Shown here one piece after another: positions 46,022 to 54,930 of a DNA stretch of 64,000 bases (the first letter of the stretch is position 1; the number at the start of each line of letters is the position of its first letter). Below the pieces are notes generated by a model that had not been told where the DNA came from, did no database searches, and saw only the letters and a program-made list of their open reading frames with translations. Origin of the DNA: Amycolatopsis sp. EV170708-02-1 (GTDB lineage: Bacteria > Actinomycetota > Actinomycetes > Mycobacteriales > Pseudonocardiaceae); NCBI RefSeq assembly GCF_022479115.1, contig NZ_CP092497.1:6014001-6078000 (forward strand), in the 5' to 3' direction. The translations under genes were made by a program, and so were the position numbers.

Positions 46022-46306
46022 TCACCCTGGCGTTGCCAGCTGCATCGCGAAGAACACAACCAACAGCAGCACCATAATCGATAAGTCCAGTCCGACGCCG
46101 CCGATTCGTACGGTCGGGATGATTCGTCTGAACAGACGAACCGGTGGGTCGGTCACTGTGTAGATGGTCTCGAGCGTTACCGCAACCCCTCCGGCAGGAC
46201 GCCACTCGCGAGCGAAAGCACGCACGAGCTCGACGACGATCCGTGCCGTCAGCAGGAGCCAGAAGGCGAACAGCACGTACCAGACGACCAGCAACACAGC
46301 ATTCAC
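46022..46306 (-). CDS. yggT: YggT-family membrane protein
   Basis: This 94-residue protein has two membrane helices (residues 5-28 and 72-92) around the conserved family segment DPPVRLFRRIIPTVRIGGVGLDLS. YggT proteins are thought to help tether or assemble membrane proteins and are regularly found between sepF and divIVA. That is the case here. Confidence 0.92.
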   Translation of the reverse strand: MNAVLLVVWYVLFAFWLLLTARIVVELVRAFAREWRPAGGVAVTLETIYTVTDPPVRLFRRIIPTVRIGGVGLDLSIMVLLLVVFFAMQLATPG

Positions 46307-46411
46307 GTAACCACTCTGCCATGCCTCGCGTCAAAAGACGCAGTTGACGGGCCGCGGATGCCGATGAGTCGACAAAATCACATCCGGCTGCGCTCAGCGG
46401 TCACCGGGTGA

Positions 46412-47026
46412 TCAGCCGCGCAGGAACAATCCGCCTTCGGCAATCCGCCGACGGTCCTCCGCGGTGACATCCACATCGGGCGGTGAGAGAAGGAACACCT
46501 TGTTGGTGACCTTGTCCATCGATCCGCGCAACGCGAAAGCGAGCCCCGCGGCGAAGTCGACGAGACGCTTCGCGTCCGCGTTCTCCATCTCCGTGAGGTT
46601 CATGATCACCGGGATGCCCTCCCGGTAGTGCTCCCCGATCGCCCGCGCTTCCGCGTAGCTCGTCGGGTGCAGCGTCGTGATCCGGCTCAACGGGTCACGC
46701 ACCGCCGGACGGACCGGCTCGGTGACCGGCCGCAGCCGCGCGACCGGCTCCGGCTGACGGTCGATCGCCAGCGCTCCGTGGACGGCCGGCTCCGGACTGG
46801 CCACGGAGCGTGACCGAGGCCGGGGTGCGGGCTCGTCGTAAGTGTCAACTTCGTCCCGGTAACGTCCACCCCGTGACCGGGCCGGCGGCTCGTCGTCGTA
46901 GTCGTACTCGTCGTCGGCGTAGTCCTTCGAGGCATAGCCTCGCCGGTAGTCATCCTCGACGTCATAGCCGTCTTCGTCCGCGGGCACCATCCCGAAGTAG
47001 GCCTTCAGCTTCTGCAGCGCGCTCAT
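46412..47026 (-). CDS. sepF: Cell division protein SepF
   Basis: This 204-residue protein starts with an amphipathic N-terminal helix ([13 protein letters not shown]) for membrane binding. A disordered acidic/Pro/Arg linker (about 20-110) and the SepF core domain follow ([55 protein letters not shown]). SepF binds the FtsZ C-terminus and anchors the ring; in actinobacteria it replaces FtsA. This fits the FtsZ tail encoded upstream. Confidence 0.95.
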   Translation of the reverse strand: MSALQKLKAYFGMVPADEDGYDVEDDYRRGYASKDYADDEYDYDDEPPARSRGGRYRDEVDTYDEPAPRPRSRSVASPEPAVHGALAIDRQPEPVARLRPVTEPVRPAVRDPLSRITTLHPTSYAEARAIGEHYREGIPVIMNLTEMENADAKRLVDFAAGLAFALRGSMDKVTNKVFLLSPPDVDVTAEDRRRIAEGGLFLRG

Positions 47027-47108
47027 GCCTCTCCCTAGCCTTAGCCGCGTCCCGCACCGTGCTCCCCCGCCCTCGCCGCCACTCCCCGTAACGACGAGAC
47101 GGTATTCC

Positions 47109-47840
47109 CTAAGGCGAGGCTAAACCGCGTCCACCGAGCAACGCGGTTCCGACACGCACACAGGTCGAGCCGTGCGCGATCGCCTGCTCGAGATCATTGC
47201 TCATTCCGGCGGAGATCTCACGGGCATTTGGGTGTTCTTCCCGTAGACGCTCCGACGCACGGGCGAGTTTCCCGAACGCCTCCGCAGGATCAGTACCCAG
47301 CGGCGCGACCGCCATGAGCCCCCGGAGGCGAATATCACCCACTTGGGCTATCCGCTCCGCCAAATGGCTCACTTCGCTCAACCGAATGCCCCCGCGCTTC
47401 GGATCGTCATCGAGACTTACTTGAATGAGGACGTCCAACGGGTGATCACGTTGCCCCGAATCGAGCGCCGACCTGGTCGCCTTCGCGAGCGCGTCGGCGA
47501 GCCGTTCGGAGTCGACCGACTGCACCTCGTCCGCCCAGCGCACGACCGATTTGGCCTTGTTCCGCTGCAGGCTGCCGACCATATGCCAGCGGATCCGGGC
47601 GTCGGGCCGGAGAGCGGCGACCTCTTCGGCCTTCGCGCCCGCTTCTTGATCGCGGTTCTCGGCGAGGTCGAGCGCGCCGAGGTCGGCGAGCAGCGCGGCG
47701 TCGAGCGCCGGGAAGGTCTTGGTGACCGCGAGCAGTTTGACCTCGTCGCGGGCCCGGCCGGCGGCCTCGCACGCGGCGGCGATCCGCTTTTCCACTTCGG
47801 CAAGAGAGGCGGCGAGTTCCGCCTTTCGTGCGTCGTTCAC
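47109..47840 (-). CDS. yggS: YggS-family PLP homeostasis protein
   Basis: This 243-residue single-domain alanine-racemase-type barrel has the PLP lysine in LLAVTKTFP near residue 40, [13 protein letters not shown], and the late motif [14 protein letters not shown]. YggS/PLPBP buffers pyridoxal phosphate and amino-acid pools; no catalytic reaction is firmly known. GTG 47840 overlaps the pgeF stop by 4 nt; the longer start at 47855 is less likely. Confidence 0.92.
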   Translation of the reverse strand: MNDARKAELAASLAEVEKRIAAACEAAGRARDEVKLLAVTKTFPALDAALLADLGALDLAENRDQEAGAKAEEVAALRPDARIRWHMVGSLQRNKAKSVVRWADEVQSVDSERLADALAKATRSALDSGQRDHPLDVLIQVSLDDDPKRGGIRLSEVSHLAERIAQVGDIRLRGLMAVAPLGTDPAEAFGKLARASERLREEHPNAREISAGMSNDLEQAIAHGSTCVRVGTALLGGRGLASP

Positions 47841-48544
47841 GACGCGTCCAGCCACGTGATCCCCGCGATCCGCCCGGTGGTGCCGTCGCGACGGAAGCTG
47901 AAGAGGGTCTTGTCTTCGTTGGTACAGCGCGGATCGACGCCGATCTTGCCGACGCCGAGGTCGGCCAGCTGCCGCCAGAGCCCGGCGCGCAGGTCGAGCC
48001 CAGGCGTGCCCTTGCGGGTTTTGCAGGCACTGCCCGGCACGTGCTTCTCGACGTCGGCGGCCATGTCGGCCGGGACTTCGTAGCAGTCGCCGCAGATCGC
48101 GGGACCGAGCAGGGCTTCGGTGCGGGCCGGCTCGGCGCCGACCGAACGCATCGCCTCGATCGCGGCGGGGACGACACCGACCCTAGCGCCGACGCGGCCC
48201 GCGTGGACGGCGGCGACGACACCGGCTTCGGCGTCGGCCAGCAGAAGCGGAACGCAGTCGGCGACGAGCACCACGAGCGCGAGGCCGGGCTCGGCGGTCA
48301 CGAGCGCGTCGGTCGCTTCGGCGGCGGAGGTCTCCGAGCCGTCGACGACGGTCGCGGTACGGCCGTGGACCTGCTCCATCCAAGCCAGCCTGTCCTCGGT
48401 GAGGCCGAGTTCGGTGGCGAGACGTTTGCGGTTGGCGTAGACGTCGCCCGCGTCGTCACCGACGTGATCACCGAGGTTGAAGGTGTCGTAAGGCGGACGG
48501 GAAGCCCCGCCCGCCCTTGTCGTGACGACCCGCCGTACCCGCAC
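47837..48544 (-). CDS. pgeF: Peptidoglycan editing factor PgeF (YfiH, multicopper-oxidase-like)
   Basis: This 235-residue protein of the DUF152 family shows VTTRAGGAS, MEQVHGRTATVV, VVLVADCVPLLLAD and the AAVHAGRVGARVGVVP region, whose His/Cys ligands form the metal site. PgeF removes wrongly incorporated serine from peptidoglycan precursors. It follows ftsZ in the standard actinobacterial order, 74 bp after the ftsZ stop and across a palindrome. Confidence 0.92.
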   Translation of the reverse strand: MRVRRVVTTRAGGASRPPYDTFNLGDHVGDDAGDVYANRKRLATELGLTEDRLAWMEQVHGRTATVVDGSETSAAEATDALVTAEPGLALVVLVADCVPLLLADAEAGVVAAVHAGRVGARVGVVPAAIEAMRSVGAEPARTEALLGPAICGDCYEVPADMAADVEKHVPGSACKTRKGTPGLDLRAGLWRQLADLGVGKIGVDPRCTNEDKTLFSFRRDGTTGRIAGITWLDAS

Positions 48545-48564
48545 GCTTTTCCTCCTAGACCTGA

Positions 48565-48602
48565 GTGAAGGCCCCCTCGACTGTAGTCAAGGAGGCCTTC
48601 AC
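48565..48602 (-). repeat. 38-bp palindrome after ftsZ (terminator-like)
   Basis: Arms GTGAAGGCCCCCTCGACT and AGTCAAGGAGGCCTTCAC are separated by 2 nt. Two of the 18 pairs are C-A if read as + RNA but G-U if read as minus-strand RNA, the direction of ftsZ transcription, so the hairpin is complete only in the ftsZ transcript. It starts 17 bp past the ftsZ stop. Confidence 0.75.
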
Positions 48603-48618
48603 GGAACGTACTGGCGAA

Positions 48619-49941
48619 CTACCGGCGCATGAACGGCGGCACGTCGACCTCGTCGTCCGACGGGTCGTCGTGCACCGGGGTGGCGCGGCCGGGCAGGCTG
48701 CCGTGGTTCGTGTTCGACCCGATCGGCGAGTAGCCGCGCGAACCGCCGCCGGGCTGCGGGAGCCCGCCGCTCAGCGAACCGTTGCCCTCGTTACGGCCGG
48801 ACGGCATCTGCGTGTGCGTGCGCGTCGGCGCCACCGGGTAGCCGTTCGAACCGGTCGACGGCACCGGCGTGGCGCCCGAAGGCGGGCTCTGCACCGGGGT
48901 CGCCCCGCCGCCGTTGACCTGGCCCGCCTGTGCGGACGCGGTCGAGCTCGTGCGGGAGCCGAACGCCGGCGGGTCGAGCTTCTTGTGGGTCGGGGTGCCG
49001 GCGTCGAAACCGGCCGCGATCACGGTGACCCGGACCTCGTCGCCGAGCGAGTCGTCGATGATCGTCCCGAAGATGATGTTGGCGTCGGGGTGCGCGGACT
49101 CCTGCACCAGCGACGCGGCCTCGTTGATCTCGAACAGGCCGAGGTCCGATCCGCCCGCGATCGACAGCAGCGCGCCGTGCGCCCCGTCCATCGACGCTTC
49201 CAGCAGCGGCGAGTTGATCGCCTTCTCCGCCGCCTGGATCGCCCGGCCCTCGCCGCGCGCCGAGCCGATGCCCATCAGCGCGGAGCCCGCGCCGGACATG
49301 ACGCTCTTGACGTCGGCGAAGTCCAGGTTGATCAGACCCGGCGTGGTGATCAGGTCGGTGATGCCCTGGACACCCGAAAGCAGCACCTCGTCCGCCGAGC
49401 GGAAGGCGTCCATCAGCGAGACGCCGATGTCGCCCAGCTGCAGCAGCCGGTCGTTCGGGATCACGATGAGCGTGTCGCATTCGTTGCGCAGCTGCTGGAT
49501 GCCCTCTTCGGCCTGCTTGCTGCGGCGCTTGCCCTCGAAGGTGAACGGGCGGGTGACGACGCCGATGGTCAGCGCGCCGAGCTTGCGGGCGATCTGGGCG
49601 ACGACCGGCGCGCCACCGGTGCCGGTGCCACCGCCCTCGCCCGCGGTCACGAACACCATGTCGGCGCCCTTGATGACCTCTTCGATCTCTTCGCGGTGGT
49701 CCTCGGCGGCCTTCTGCCCCACCTCGGGGGCGGCGCCGGCACCGAGGCCGCGGGTCAGTTCCCGGCCGATGTCGAGCTTGACGTCGGCGTCGGACATGAG
49801 CAGTGCCTGCGCGTCGGTGTTCACCGCGATGAACTCGACACCCTTGAGGCCGACCTCGATCATGCGGTTCACGGCGTTCACGCCGCCGCCGCCGATACCG
49901 ACGACCTTGATCACCGCAAGGTAGTTGTGCGGGGGCGTCAT
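48619..49941 (-). CDS. ftsZ: Cell division protein FtsZ
   Basis: This 440-residue tubulin homologue has the GTP tubulin signature [13 protein letters not shown] near residue 105 and the T7 loop with [11 protein letters not shown] near 210. A long Pro/Gly/Ser/Thr-rich spacer (about 320-425) follows, then a C-terminal tail ending [12 protein letters not shown], the SepF-binding peptide. ATG 49941 has GAAGG about 10 nt upstream. Unusually, ftsQ is not directly upstream; the 3' end of an anti-sigma-K gene is there instead. The stop is followed by a palindrome that probably insulates pgeF. Confidence 0.96.
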   Translation of the reverse strand: MTPPHNYLAVIKVVGIGGGGVNAVNRMIEVGLKGVEFIAVNTDAQALLMSDADVKLDIGRELTRGLGAGAAPEVGQKAAEDHREEIEEVIKGADMVFVTAGEGGGTGTGGAPVVAQIARKLGALTIGVVTRPFTFEGKRRSKQAEEGIQQLRNECDTLIVIPNDRLLQLGDIGVSLMDAFRSADEVLLSGVQGITDLITTPGLINLDFADVKSVMSGAGSALMGIGSARGEGRAIQAAEKAINSPLLEASMDGAHGALLSIAGGSDLGLFEINEAASLVQESAHPDANIIFGTIIDDSLGDEVRVTVIAAGFDAGTPTHKKLDPPAFGSRTSSTASAQAGQVNGGGATPVQSPPSGATPVPSTGSNGYPVAPTRTHTQMPSGRNEGNGSLSGGLPQPGGGSRGYSPIGSNTNHGSLPGRATPVHDDPSDDEVDVPPFMRR

Positions 49942-50010
49942 CGGGGCCGCCTTCCTGATCGTGTGTGCCCGTGCTGCGCGCCGGTCGCTGAGCCTGTGCC
50001 GAACCCTCGA

Positions 50011-50039
50011 GCTGAAGTTCAGATTGAGAGTTATGTCAA
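50011..50039 (-). promoter_or_regulatory. Candidate ftsZ promoter
   Basis: On the minus strand a perfect TTGACA (50034-50039) lies about 93 bp upstream of the ftsZ ATG, followed by ATAACTCTCAATCTGAAC. A -10 box is unclear (TTCAGC at 17-bp spacing). The 49942-50191 gap (250 bp) holds no gene. Confidence 0.35.
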
Positions 50040-50191
50040 CTGCCGACGTTGAAGCAGGACGGTATGCACCAGGCTGGCTCGAATCCAGTAGCCACGCCGT
50101 GTGTCGCAAAGGTGTTTTGCCACAACATGTTCGCGGGCGCAAGAGCGAGACCCGGTCGCGGCGGCGAACGGCGGCCTGGTAAAGGCGAAGA

Positions 50192-50962
50192 TCAGGAGGG
50201 CATGGACATGACCATGACGACGTCCTTCGACGGCGTCCCGGTCGGTGATCCGCCCGCCTGTTCGACGCTGAGCGCGAACTTCTCGGCCCCGCCCAGCCCG
50301 TCCGAGACCAGCAGCGCACCGTCCTGACCACCGGGAATGAGCCCGGCGGGTTTGGGCGCGGCACCCGGGTACATGAACCAGGCCTGGTAGATCCGGCCCG
50401 GTTCGTTCGCCGGCAGCTGCGCCGCCATGAACACCAGGCGGTCCTTCGCGCGCGACATCATCACGGTGCCGCCACCGCCCGCCGAGGTTTCGGCGTGCCC
50501 TGTCCGGAGGTCGGCGGCCGAAAGGACGTCGGCGACCGGGGCGTACCGGTCCGCGTACTCCGCCGCCCGCTCCCGCGCGGCCGTCAGCTGCGAGTGGTTG
50601 TCGTAGGCGATCCCGCCGAACACGGCGGTGCCCGCGAGCCCGACGACGGCCGCCGCGACCGCGGCGATCGCCCAGCGCGGGGTGCGACGGCGGTCCTTGA
50701 CGCGCTCCCCCGCCTCGAAGCGCGTCTTCGGCGGCTGTTGCCTGGTCGCCATCGCCTCGGCGAGGACGCGGCGTTTGAGCTCGGGCGGCGGGTCCTCGGC
50801 CAGCGCCGCGCCGAGCCGGGTCGCGGTCATCTGCAGTTCGAGGACCTCTTGCGCGCACGAAGCGCACTCGGCGAGATGCCGCTGGAACTGGGCACGCTCC
50901 ACTTCGGACAGCGCGTCGACGGCGTAGGCCCCGGTGAGCGTGTGCATTTCGGGCATGGTCAT
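50192..50962 (-). CDS. rskA: Anti-sigma-K factor RskA
   Basis: In this 256-residue protein, the N-terminal sigma-binding domain has the zinc-type pattern [33 protein letters not shown]. One membrane helix lies near residues 95-120 ([20 protein letters not shown]), and the C-terminal extracytoplasmic RskA domain contains [15 protein letters not shown] and [13 protein letters not shown]. In mycobacteria regulated proteolysis of RskA releases SigK. Start ATG 50962 overlaps the sigK stop by 4 nt (ATGA). Confidence 0.92.
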   Translation of the reverse strand: MTMPEMHTLTGAYAVDALSEVERAQFQRHLAECASCAQEVLELQMTATRLGAALAEDPPPELKRRVLAEAMATRQQPPKTRFEAGERVKDRRRTPRWAIAAVAAAVVGLAGTAVFGGIAYDNHSQLTAARERAAEYADRYAPVADVLSAADLRTGHAETSAGGGGTVMMSRAKDRLVFMAAQLPANEPGRIYQAWFMYPGAAPKPAGLIPGGQDGALLVSDGLGGAEKFALSVEQAGGSPTGTPSKDVVMVMSMPS

Positions 50963-51567
50963 GCCGTCACCCCCAAACAGTCCCGGAGCCTGATCAGGCC
51001 GTCCCGGAGACGGGTCTTGATGGTCCCGTGCGGCGTCTGCAGCACCTCGGAGACCTCGCGATAGGTGTAGCCCTGGTAGTAGGCGAGCAGGACGGATTCC
51101 CGTTGCAGCTCGGTGAGGGTGGTCAGGCAGCGGCGAACCTGCGAACGCTCCCAGCGGGCCGCGACGGCCTCGGCCACCTCGTCGAAGGGCCGCGCGCGGG
51201 CGGCCTCGAAGGTCGCCTTGACCTCGCGATCCGAACTGGCCCGTGCCGAGCGGACGCGGTCGACGGCACGGCGGTGCGCGAGCGTCATGGCCCAGTTCAG
51301 CGCGCTCCCCCGCTCCGGGGAGTAGCGCGTGGCCGTGCGCCACAGCTCCACCATGACCTCCTGCGTGACCTCTTCGGACTGCGCGGCGTCACGGAGGATC
51401 CGGCGCACCAGGCCGAGGACCGGACCGGCGAGACGGTCGTACAAGGCGTCGAAGGCCCGCTCGTCCCCTTTCGCGACCCGGACGAGCAGGTCCTCGGCCG
51501 TCGGACCGGCCGGTTCACCGTCACCGGGGACGGGCGCCATCCGGCGCGGGCGTGCCGATTCATCCAT
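50959..51567 (-). CDS. sigK: ECF sigma factor SigK
   Basis: This 202-residue protein has region 2 with EEVTQEVMVELWRTATRY and region 4 with LAYYQGYTYREVSEVLQTPHGTIKTRLRDGL. It is the first partner of the RskA gene, with a 4-nt overlap. ATG 51567 is fixed by GGAGG 8 nt upstream and overlaps the DUF1365 stop by 8 nt, so FAD-enzyme, DUF1365, sigK and rskA are one coupled unit. The same genes cluster as Rv0444c-Rv0449c in M. tuberculosis. A SigK-like promoter heads the unit, implying autoregulation. Confidence 0.92.
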   Translation of the reverse strand: MDESARPRRMAPVPGDGEPAGPTAEDLLVRVAKGDERAFDALYDRLAGPVLGLVRRILRDAAQSEEVTQEVMVELWRTATRYSPERGSALNWAMTLAHRRAVDRVRSARASSDREVKATFEAARARPFDEVAEAVAARWERSQVRRCLTTLTELQRESVLLAYYQGYTYREVSEVLQTPHGTIKTRLRDGLIRLRDCLGVTA

Positions 51568-52297
51568 CAAGCCTGCCTCCGGCCGTCTGCGGCGTCCGCT
51601 GGGTGATCGGCGCCTTCTTCAACCACAGTTTGACCCCGTGCCGCCGGATCAGCGCGGAGACCCGGTGCGGCATGAGCGGACGGGTGATCAGCATGTGCGC
51701 CAGCCACCTGGCGGTGGCGGGGCGTCGCACGCCGCGCAGCGACGCGGTCAGCGGTGTCTTCCCGTCCTGGTGGAGGGCGATCTTGACGGAAAGCAGGGAC
51801 TCCGGCCTGGGTACCGCCATCCGGTACTCGCCGTCCATCGACTGGAACGGCGAGACATAGAACTCCTTGTCCGCGAAGGCGTTCCCGTCCGCGTCGGGGC
51901 GAAGGAGGTACGCGTGCCTGCCCCCGTAGGTGTTGTGGACCTCGGCGACGACGCATTCGAGCCCACCGTCGGGCCGGTGGCACCAGTACAGGGTGATCGG
52001 GTTGAAGTTGTGCCCGAGCATCCGCGCGCCGGCCAGCATCAGCACCCGGCCGCCGCGGAGGTCCACGCCGCGCGCGGCGAGCCAGCGGTCCAATTTGGAC
52101 CGGATGCTGGAGGTGTCCTCGGGCGCGAAGTGGTCTCGCGAGTCGAAGCGGGCGAAGGGACGCAGCCACCACGGCAGCTTCGGCGGCACATCGAGGTCGA
52201 CGAACCACAGGTAGATCCGGTGGGCGAACGAGATCGGCGGATCGGCGCGCCGGACATGTGCCACCGTGGAGTCGTAGAGCACGGCCATGACGGTCAC
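51560..52297 (-). CDS. DUF1365 protein
   Basis: This 245-residue protein of the DUF1365 family carries VAHVRRADPPISFAHRIYLWFVDLD, LGHNFNPITLYWCH and VVAEVHNTYGGRHAYLLRP. Rv0448c is the mycobacterial counterpart. DUF1365 genes regularly pair with a flavin amine-oxidase-like protein and a cyclopropane-fatty-acid-synthase-like enzyme, as here, suggesting a lipid-modification pathway. Start GTG 52297 overlaps the FAD gene stop by 4 nt. The molecular activity is unknown. Confidence 0.88.
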   Translation of the reverse strand: MTVMAVLYDSTVAHVRRADPPISFAHRIYLWFVDLDVPPKLPWWLRPFARFDSRDHFAPEDTSSIRSKLDRWLAARGVDLRGGRVLMLAGARMLGHNFNPITLYWCHRPDGGLECVVAEVHNTYGGRHAYLLRPDADGNAFADKEFYVSPFQSMDGEYRMAVPRPESLLSVKIALHQDGKTPLTASLRGVRRPATARWLAHMLITRPLMPHRVSALIRRHGVKLWLKKAPITQRTPQTAGGRLDG

Positions 52298-53562
52298 CAG
52301 CGCACCCCGAAATTCTCGGCCGCGCGGACACCGGACGCGCAGCCGTCCTCGTGGAATCCCCAGCCGTGGTAGGCGCCGGCGAAGGCGACCGTGGCGTCGT
52401 TCAGTTCGGGCAGACGGCGCTGGGCGGCCACGGAATCCGGCGTGTAGACGGGGTGCTCGTAGGTCATCTTGGCCAGCACCGAGCCGTGGCCGGGGCCGGT
52501 GCCCGGATTGAGCGTGACGACGTAGCCGGTCGGCTCGTCGAGCCGCATCAGGCGGTTCATGTCGTAGGACACCTGGACCGCGCCGTGGTGGGCACCGCAG
52601 TACGGCGTCGCGTAGTTCCAGCCCGCCCGAGCCGATTCCGCCGTCGGGAGCACGCCGGTGTCGGTATGCAGCCACGCCTCGTTGCTGGAGTACCGGAAGG
52701 CCCCGAGGACGTCGCGCTCGGCCGCGGTCGGCGACGCGAGCAGCTTCAGCGCCTGGTCCGCGTGCGTGGCCAGGACGACCTTGTCGAACCGGTGCCGCGT
52801 GTCGGCGTCGTCGCGGACCTCGATCCCCCGCGCGGTGCGCTTGACCGAGCGGACCGGGGTCGACAGGTGCACCGCGGTCAGCTGTTTGGCGGCCCGCTCG
52901 ACGTACTCGCGGGAGCCGCCGACGACGGTGCGCCACTTCGGGGACCCGCCGACCGACAGCATCCCGTGGTTGCGCAGGAACTCGAACAGGTAGCGCGCGG
53001 GGTACTTGAGCGTGTCGGTCCGGTCGGCGGACCAGACGGTCGACACGACCGGCAGCATGAAGTGGTCGACGAAGTACTTCGTGTACCCGCCGATCGCGAG
53101 GAACGCGCCGAGGGTGACATCACCGGCCTCAGGCGCTTCGAGGACGCGCTTCGCGTGCCGGTGGAAACGCTTGATGTCGGCGAGCATCCGCAGGTAGCGG
53201 CCCCGTGCGACGTTGCGAGGCTGCGCGAACAGGCCCTTCAGCCCCTTCGCGCCGGCGTACTGGAGCCCGCAGCCGTCGCAGCGGATGCTCATCGACATCT
53301 CGGTGTCGCGGGTGGCGACGCCCAGTTCGGCGAACAGGCGGAGCAGATTCGGGTAGGTACGCTCGTTGTGCACGATGAATCCGGAGTCGACGCCGACGGT
53401 GCCGCCGTGCGCGCTCGGGACGTCGTGGGTGTGCGCGTGCCCGCCCAGCCTGTCTTCGGCTTCGAACAGCAGTACCTCGTAGCGGCGTTGCAGGAGATAC
53501 GCGGCCGTGAGGCCGGCGACGCCGCTGCCGATGACTCCGATGCGTTGACCCTTGGTGTGCAC
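52294..53562 (-). CDS. FAD-dependent oxidoreductase (amine-oxidase fold), Rv0449c-like
   Basis: This 422-residue protein has an N-terminal dinucleotide-binding motif IGVIGSGVAGLTAAYLL and EAEDRLGGHAHTH. A conserved middle region (WSADRTDTLKYPARYLFEFLRNHGM) and the C-terminal FAD contact AGAYHGWGFHEDGCASGV follow. GTG 53562 was chosen because a SigK-type -10 (CCGAAT, 53570-53575) ends exactly 7 nt before it, as for the divergent gene. ATG 53571 would overlap that -10, and upstream ATG 53619 has an AAGGG SD and cannot be ruled out. It probably acts with DUF1365 and the cyclopropane-synthase-like enzyme on membrane lipids. Confidence 0.85.
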   Translation of the reverse strand: MHTKGQRIGVIGSGVAGLTAAYLLQRRYEVLLFEAEDRLGGHAHTHDVPSAHGGTVGVDSGFIVHNERTYPNLLRLFAELGVATRDTEMSMSIRCDGCGLQYAGAKGLKGLFAQPRNVARGRYLRMLADIKRFHRHAKRVLEAPEAGDVTLGAFLAIGGYTKYFVDHFMLPVVSTVWSADRTDTLKYPARYLFEFLRNHGMLSVGGSPKWRTVVGGSREYVERAAKQLTAVHLSTPVRSVKRTARGIEVRDDADTRHRFDKVVLATHADQALKLLASPTAAERDVLGAFRYSSNEAWLHTDTGVLPTAESARAGWNYATPYCGAHHGAVQVSYDMNRLMRLDEPTGYVVTLNPGTGPGHGSVLAKMTYEHPVYTPDSVAAQRRLPELNDATVAFAGAYHGWGFHEDGCASGVRAAENFGVRW

Positions 53563-53569
53563 GCTGAGC

Positions 53570-53597
53570 ATTCGGAGCCGGATCGGGCGAGGATTGG
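53570..53597 (-). promoter_or_regulatory. SigK-like promoter of the FAD-oxidoreductase/sigK operon
   Basis: Minus-strand CCAATC (53592-53597), 16 bp, CCGAAT (53570-53575), then 7 nt to GTG 53562. The -10 equals the motif reported for mycobacterial SigK promoters, and the -35 matches in part (CCATCC expected). The mRNA would start at the start codon. Confidence 0.6.
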
Positions 53598-53624
53598 ATC
53601 TCGTGAACCGGCTCGGCATCCGAC

Positions 53625-53651
53625 CCATCCCTTTCCGGTCCGGGAGCGAAT
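53625..53651 (+). promoter_or_regulatory. SigK-like promoter of the cyclopropane-synthase-like gene
   Basis: CCATCC (53625-53630), 15 bp, GCGAAT (53646-53651), then 7 nt to ATG 53659. The -35 is the full SigK motif and the -10 differs by one base. The geometry is the same as on the opposite strand, which supports leaderless transcripts from both. Confidence 0.65.
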
Positions 53652-53658
53652 GACGACT

Positions 53659-54930
53659 ATGCCGAACAGTCCCGCGTCTCGCCTAGTCCCGTTCGTCGAG
53701 CGGCTCCTCGGTGGCTCCCTTCCGGTCGGTCTGCGTACCTGGGATGGCGTACGCGCCGGTCCGCCGGATGCCCCGACCGTGGTACTCCGCAACCGGCGGG
53801 CCCTGCGCCGTCTCCTCTACGCCCCCGGCGAATTGGGCCTGGCCAGGGCGTACGTCTCGGGTGATCTCGAAGTCGAGGGCGACCTCGCCGACGGATTCCG
53901 CCGGATCTGGGCGTTGACCCGTTCGGGCGCCGTGCGCGGTGCGAAGCTCGGCCCGCGCGAATGGGCCGAGGCGCTGCGGCTCGCGGTGGGACTCGGTGTC
54001 GTCGGGCCGCCGCCCAAACCGCCCGCCGAGGAGGCCCGGCTGTCCGGGAAGCTGCACACCCTGCTCCGTGACAAGTCGGCGATCGCACACCACTACGACC
54101 TCGGCAACGCCTTCTACCAGCTGTTGATGGACGAATCGATGGCCTACTCGTCGGCGTACTGGACCTCCGAGGAGGAGGGTTACGACCTCGAACAGGCCCA
54201 GTGGGACAAGCTCGAACTGATCTGCCGCAAGCTCGGCCTGCGCCCGGGGATGCGGCTGCTCGACGTCGGCTGCGGCTGGGGCTCGCTCCTGGTGCACGCG
54301 GCGAAACACCACGGCGTCGAAGCCGTCGGGATCACCCTGTCGGCGGAACAGCTGCAGCACGTCCGCGGCCGCCTCGTGCAGCACGATCTGGAGGATCGCG
54401 TCGAGGTCCGGCGGCAGGACTATCGCGAACTTCGTGATGAGCCCTTCGACGCCGTCGCCACCATCGAGATGGGTGAGCACGTCGGCGAGGAGAACTACCC
54501 CGAGTACACGCGGACGCTGTACCGGATGCTCAAGCCCACCGGACGGCTGGTCTTGCAGCAGATGTCCCGCGGTGCGGTGGCGCCCGGAGGCGGCGCGTTC
54601 ATCGAGCGCTACATCGCCCCCGACATGACGATGCGGCCGCTGAGCCGCACGCTCGGGCATCTGGAGACCGCCGGGTTCGAGATCCGCGACGTCCACGCGC
54701 TGCGCGAGCACTACGTGCGTACGGTCCGAGCATGGGAGAAGACGCTCGAGAGCAACTGGGACGACGTCGTCGCGCTGATCGGTGAATCCGGCGCGCGGGT
54801 CTGGCGGCTGTATCTCGTCGGCGGGGCGCTCGCGTTCGAGGAGAACCGGATGGGCGTGGACCAGATCCTCGCGGTCCGCTCGTCGGACGAAGGACTGAGC
54901 GCGCTGCCCGCCACCAGGGAGTGGTCCTGA
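53659..54930 (+). CDS. Cyclopropane-fatty-acyl-phospholipid-synthase-like methyltransferase (UfaA1-like)
   Basis: In this 423-residue protein, the N-terminal lipid-binding-like extension (about 1-125) precedes the methyltransferase domain with AHHYDLGNAFYQLLMDESMAYSSAYW, the SAM motif LLDVGCGWGSLLVHAA, and ATIEMGEHVGEENYPEY. The family methylenates or methylates double bonds of membrane fatty acids. It is similar to M. tuberculosis UfaA1 (Rv0447c), which is in the SigK cluster and implicated in tuberculostearic-type methyl-branched lipids. A leaderless ATG 53659 fits the SigK-like promoter; ATG 53650 overlaps the -10. It is followed by DUF1295 with a 1-nt overlap (TGATG). Confidence 0.88.
   Translation: MPNSPASRLVPFVERLLGGSLPVGLRTWDGVRAGPPDAPTVVLRNRRALRRLLYAPGELGLARAYVSGDLEVEGDLADGFRRIWALTRSGAVRGAKLGPREWAEALRLAVGLGVVGPPPKPPAEEARLSGKLHTLLRDKSAIAHHYDLGNAFYQLLMDESMAYSSAYWTSEEEGYDLEQAQWDKLELICRKLGLRPGMRLLDVGCGWGSLLVHAAKHHGVEAVGITLSAEQLQHVRGRLVQHDLEDRVEVRRQDYRELRDEPFDAVATIEMGEHVGEENYPEYTRTLYRMLKPTGRLVLQQMSRGAVAPGGGAFIERYIAPDMTMRPLSRTLGHLETAGFEIRDVHALREHYVRTVRAWEKTLESNWDDVVALIGESGARVWRLYLVGGALAFEENRMGVDQILAVRSSDEGLSALPATREWS

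Noticed and set aside
53659..53661. Alternative ATG at 53650 for the cyclopropane-synthase-like gene
   Set aside because: It overlaps the SigK-like -10, so it would precede the transcript start; kept only as a note.
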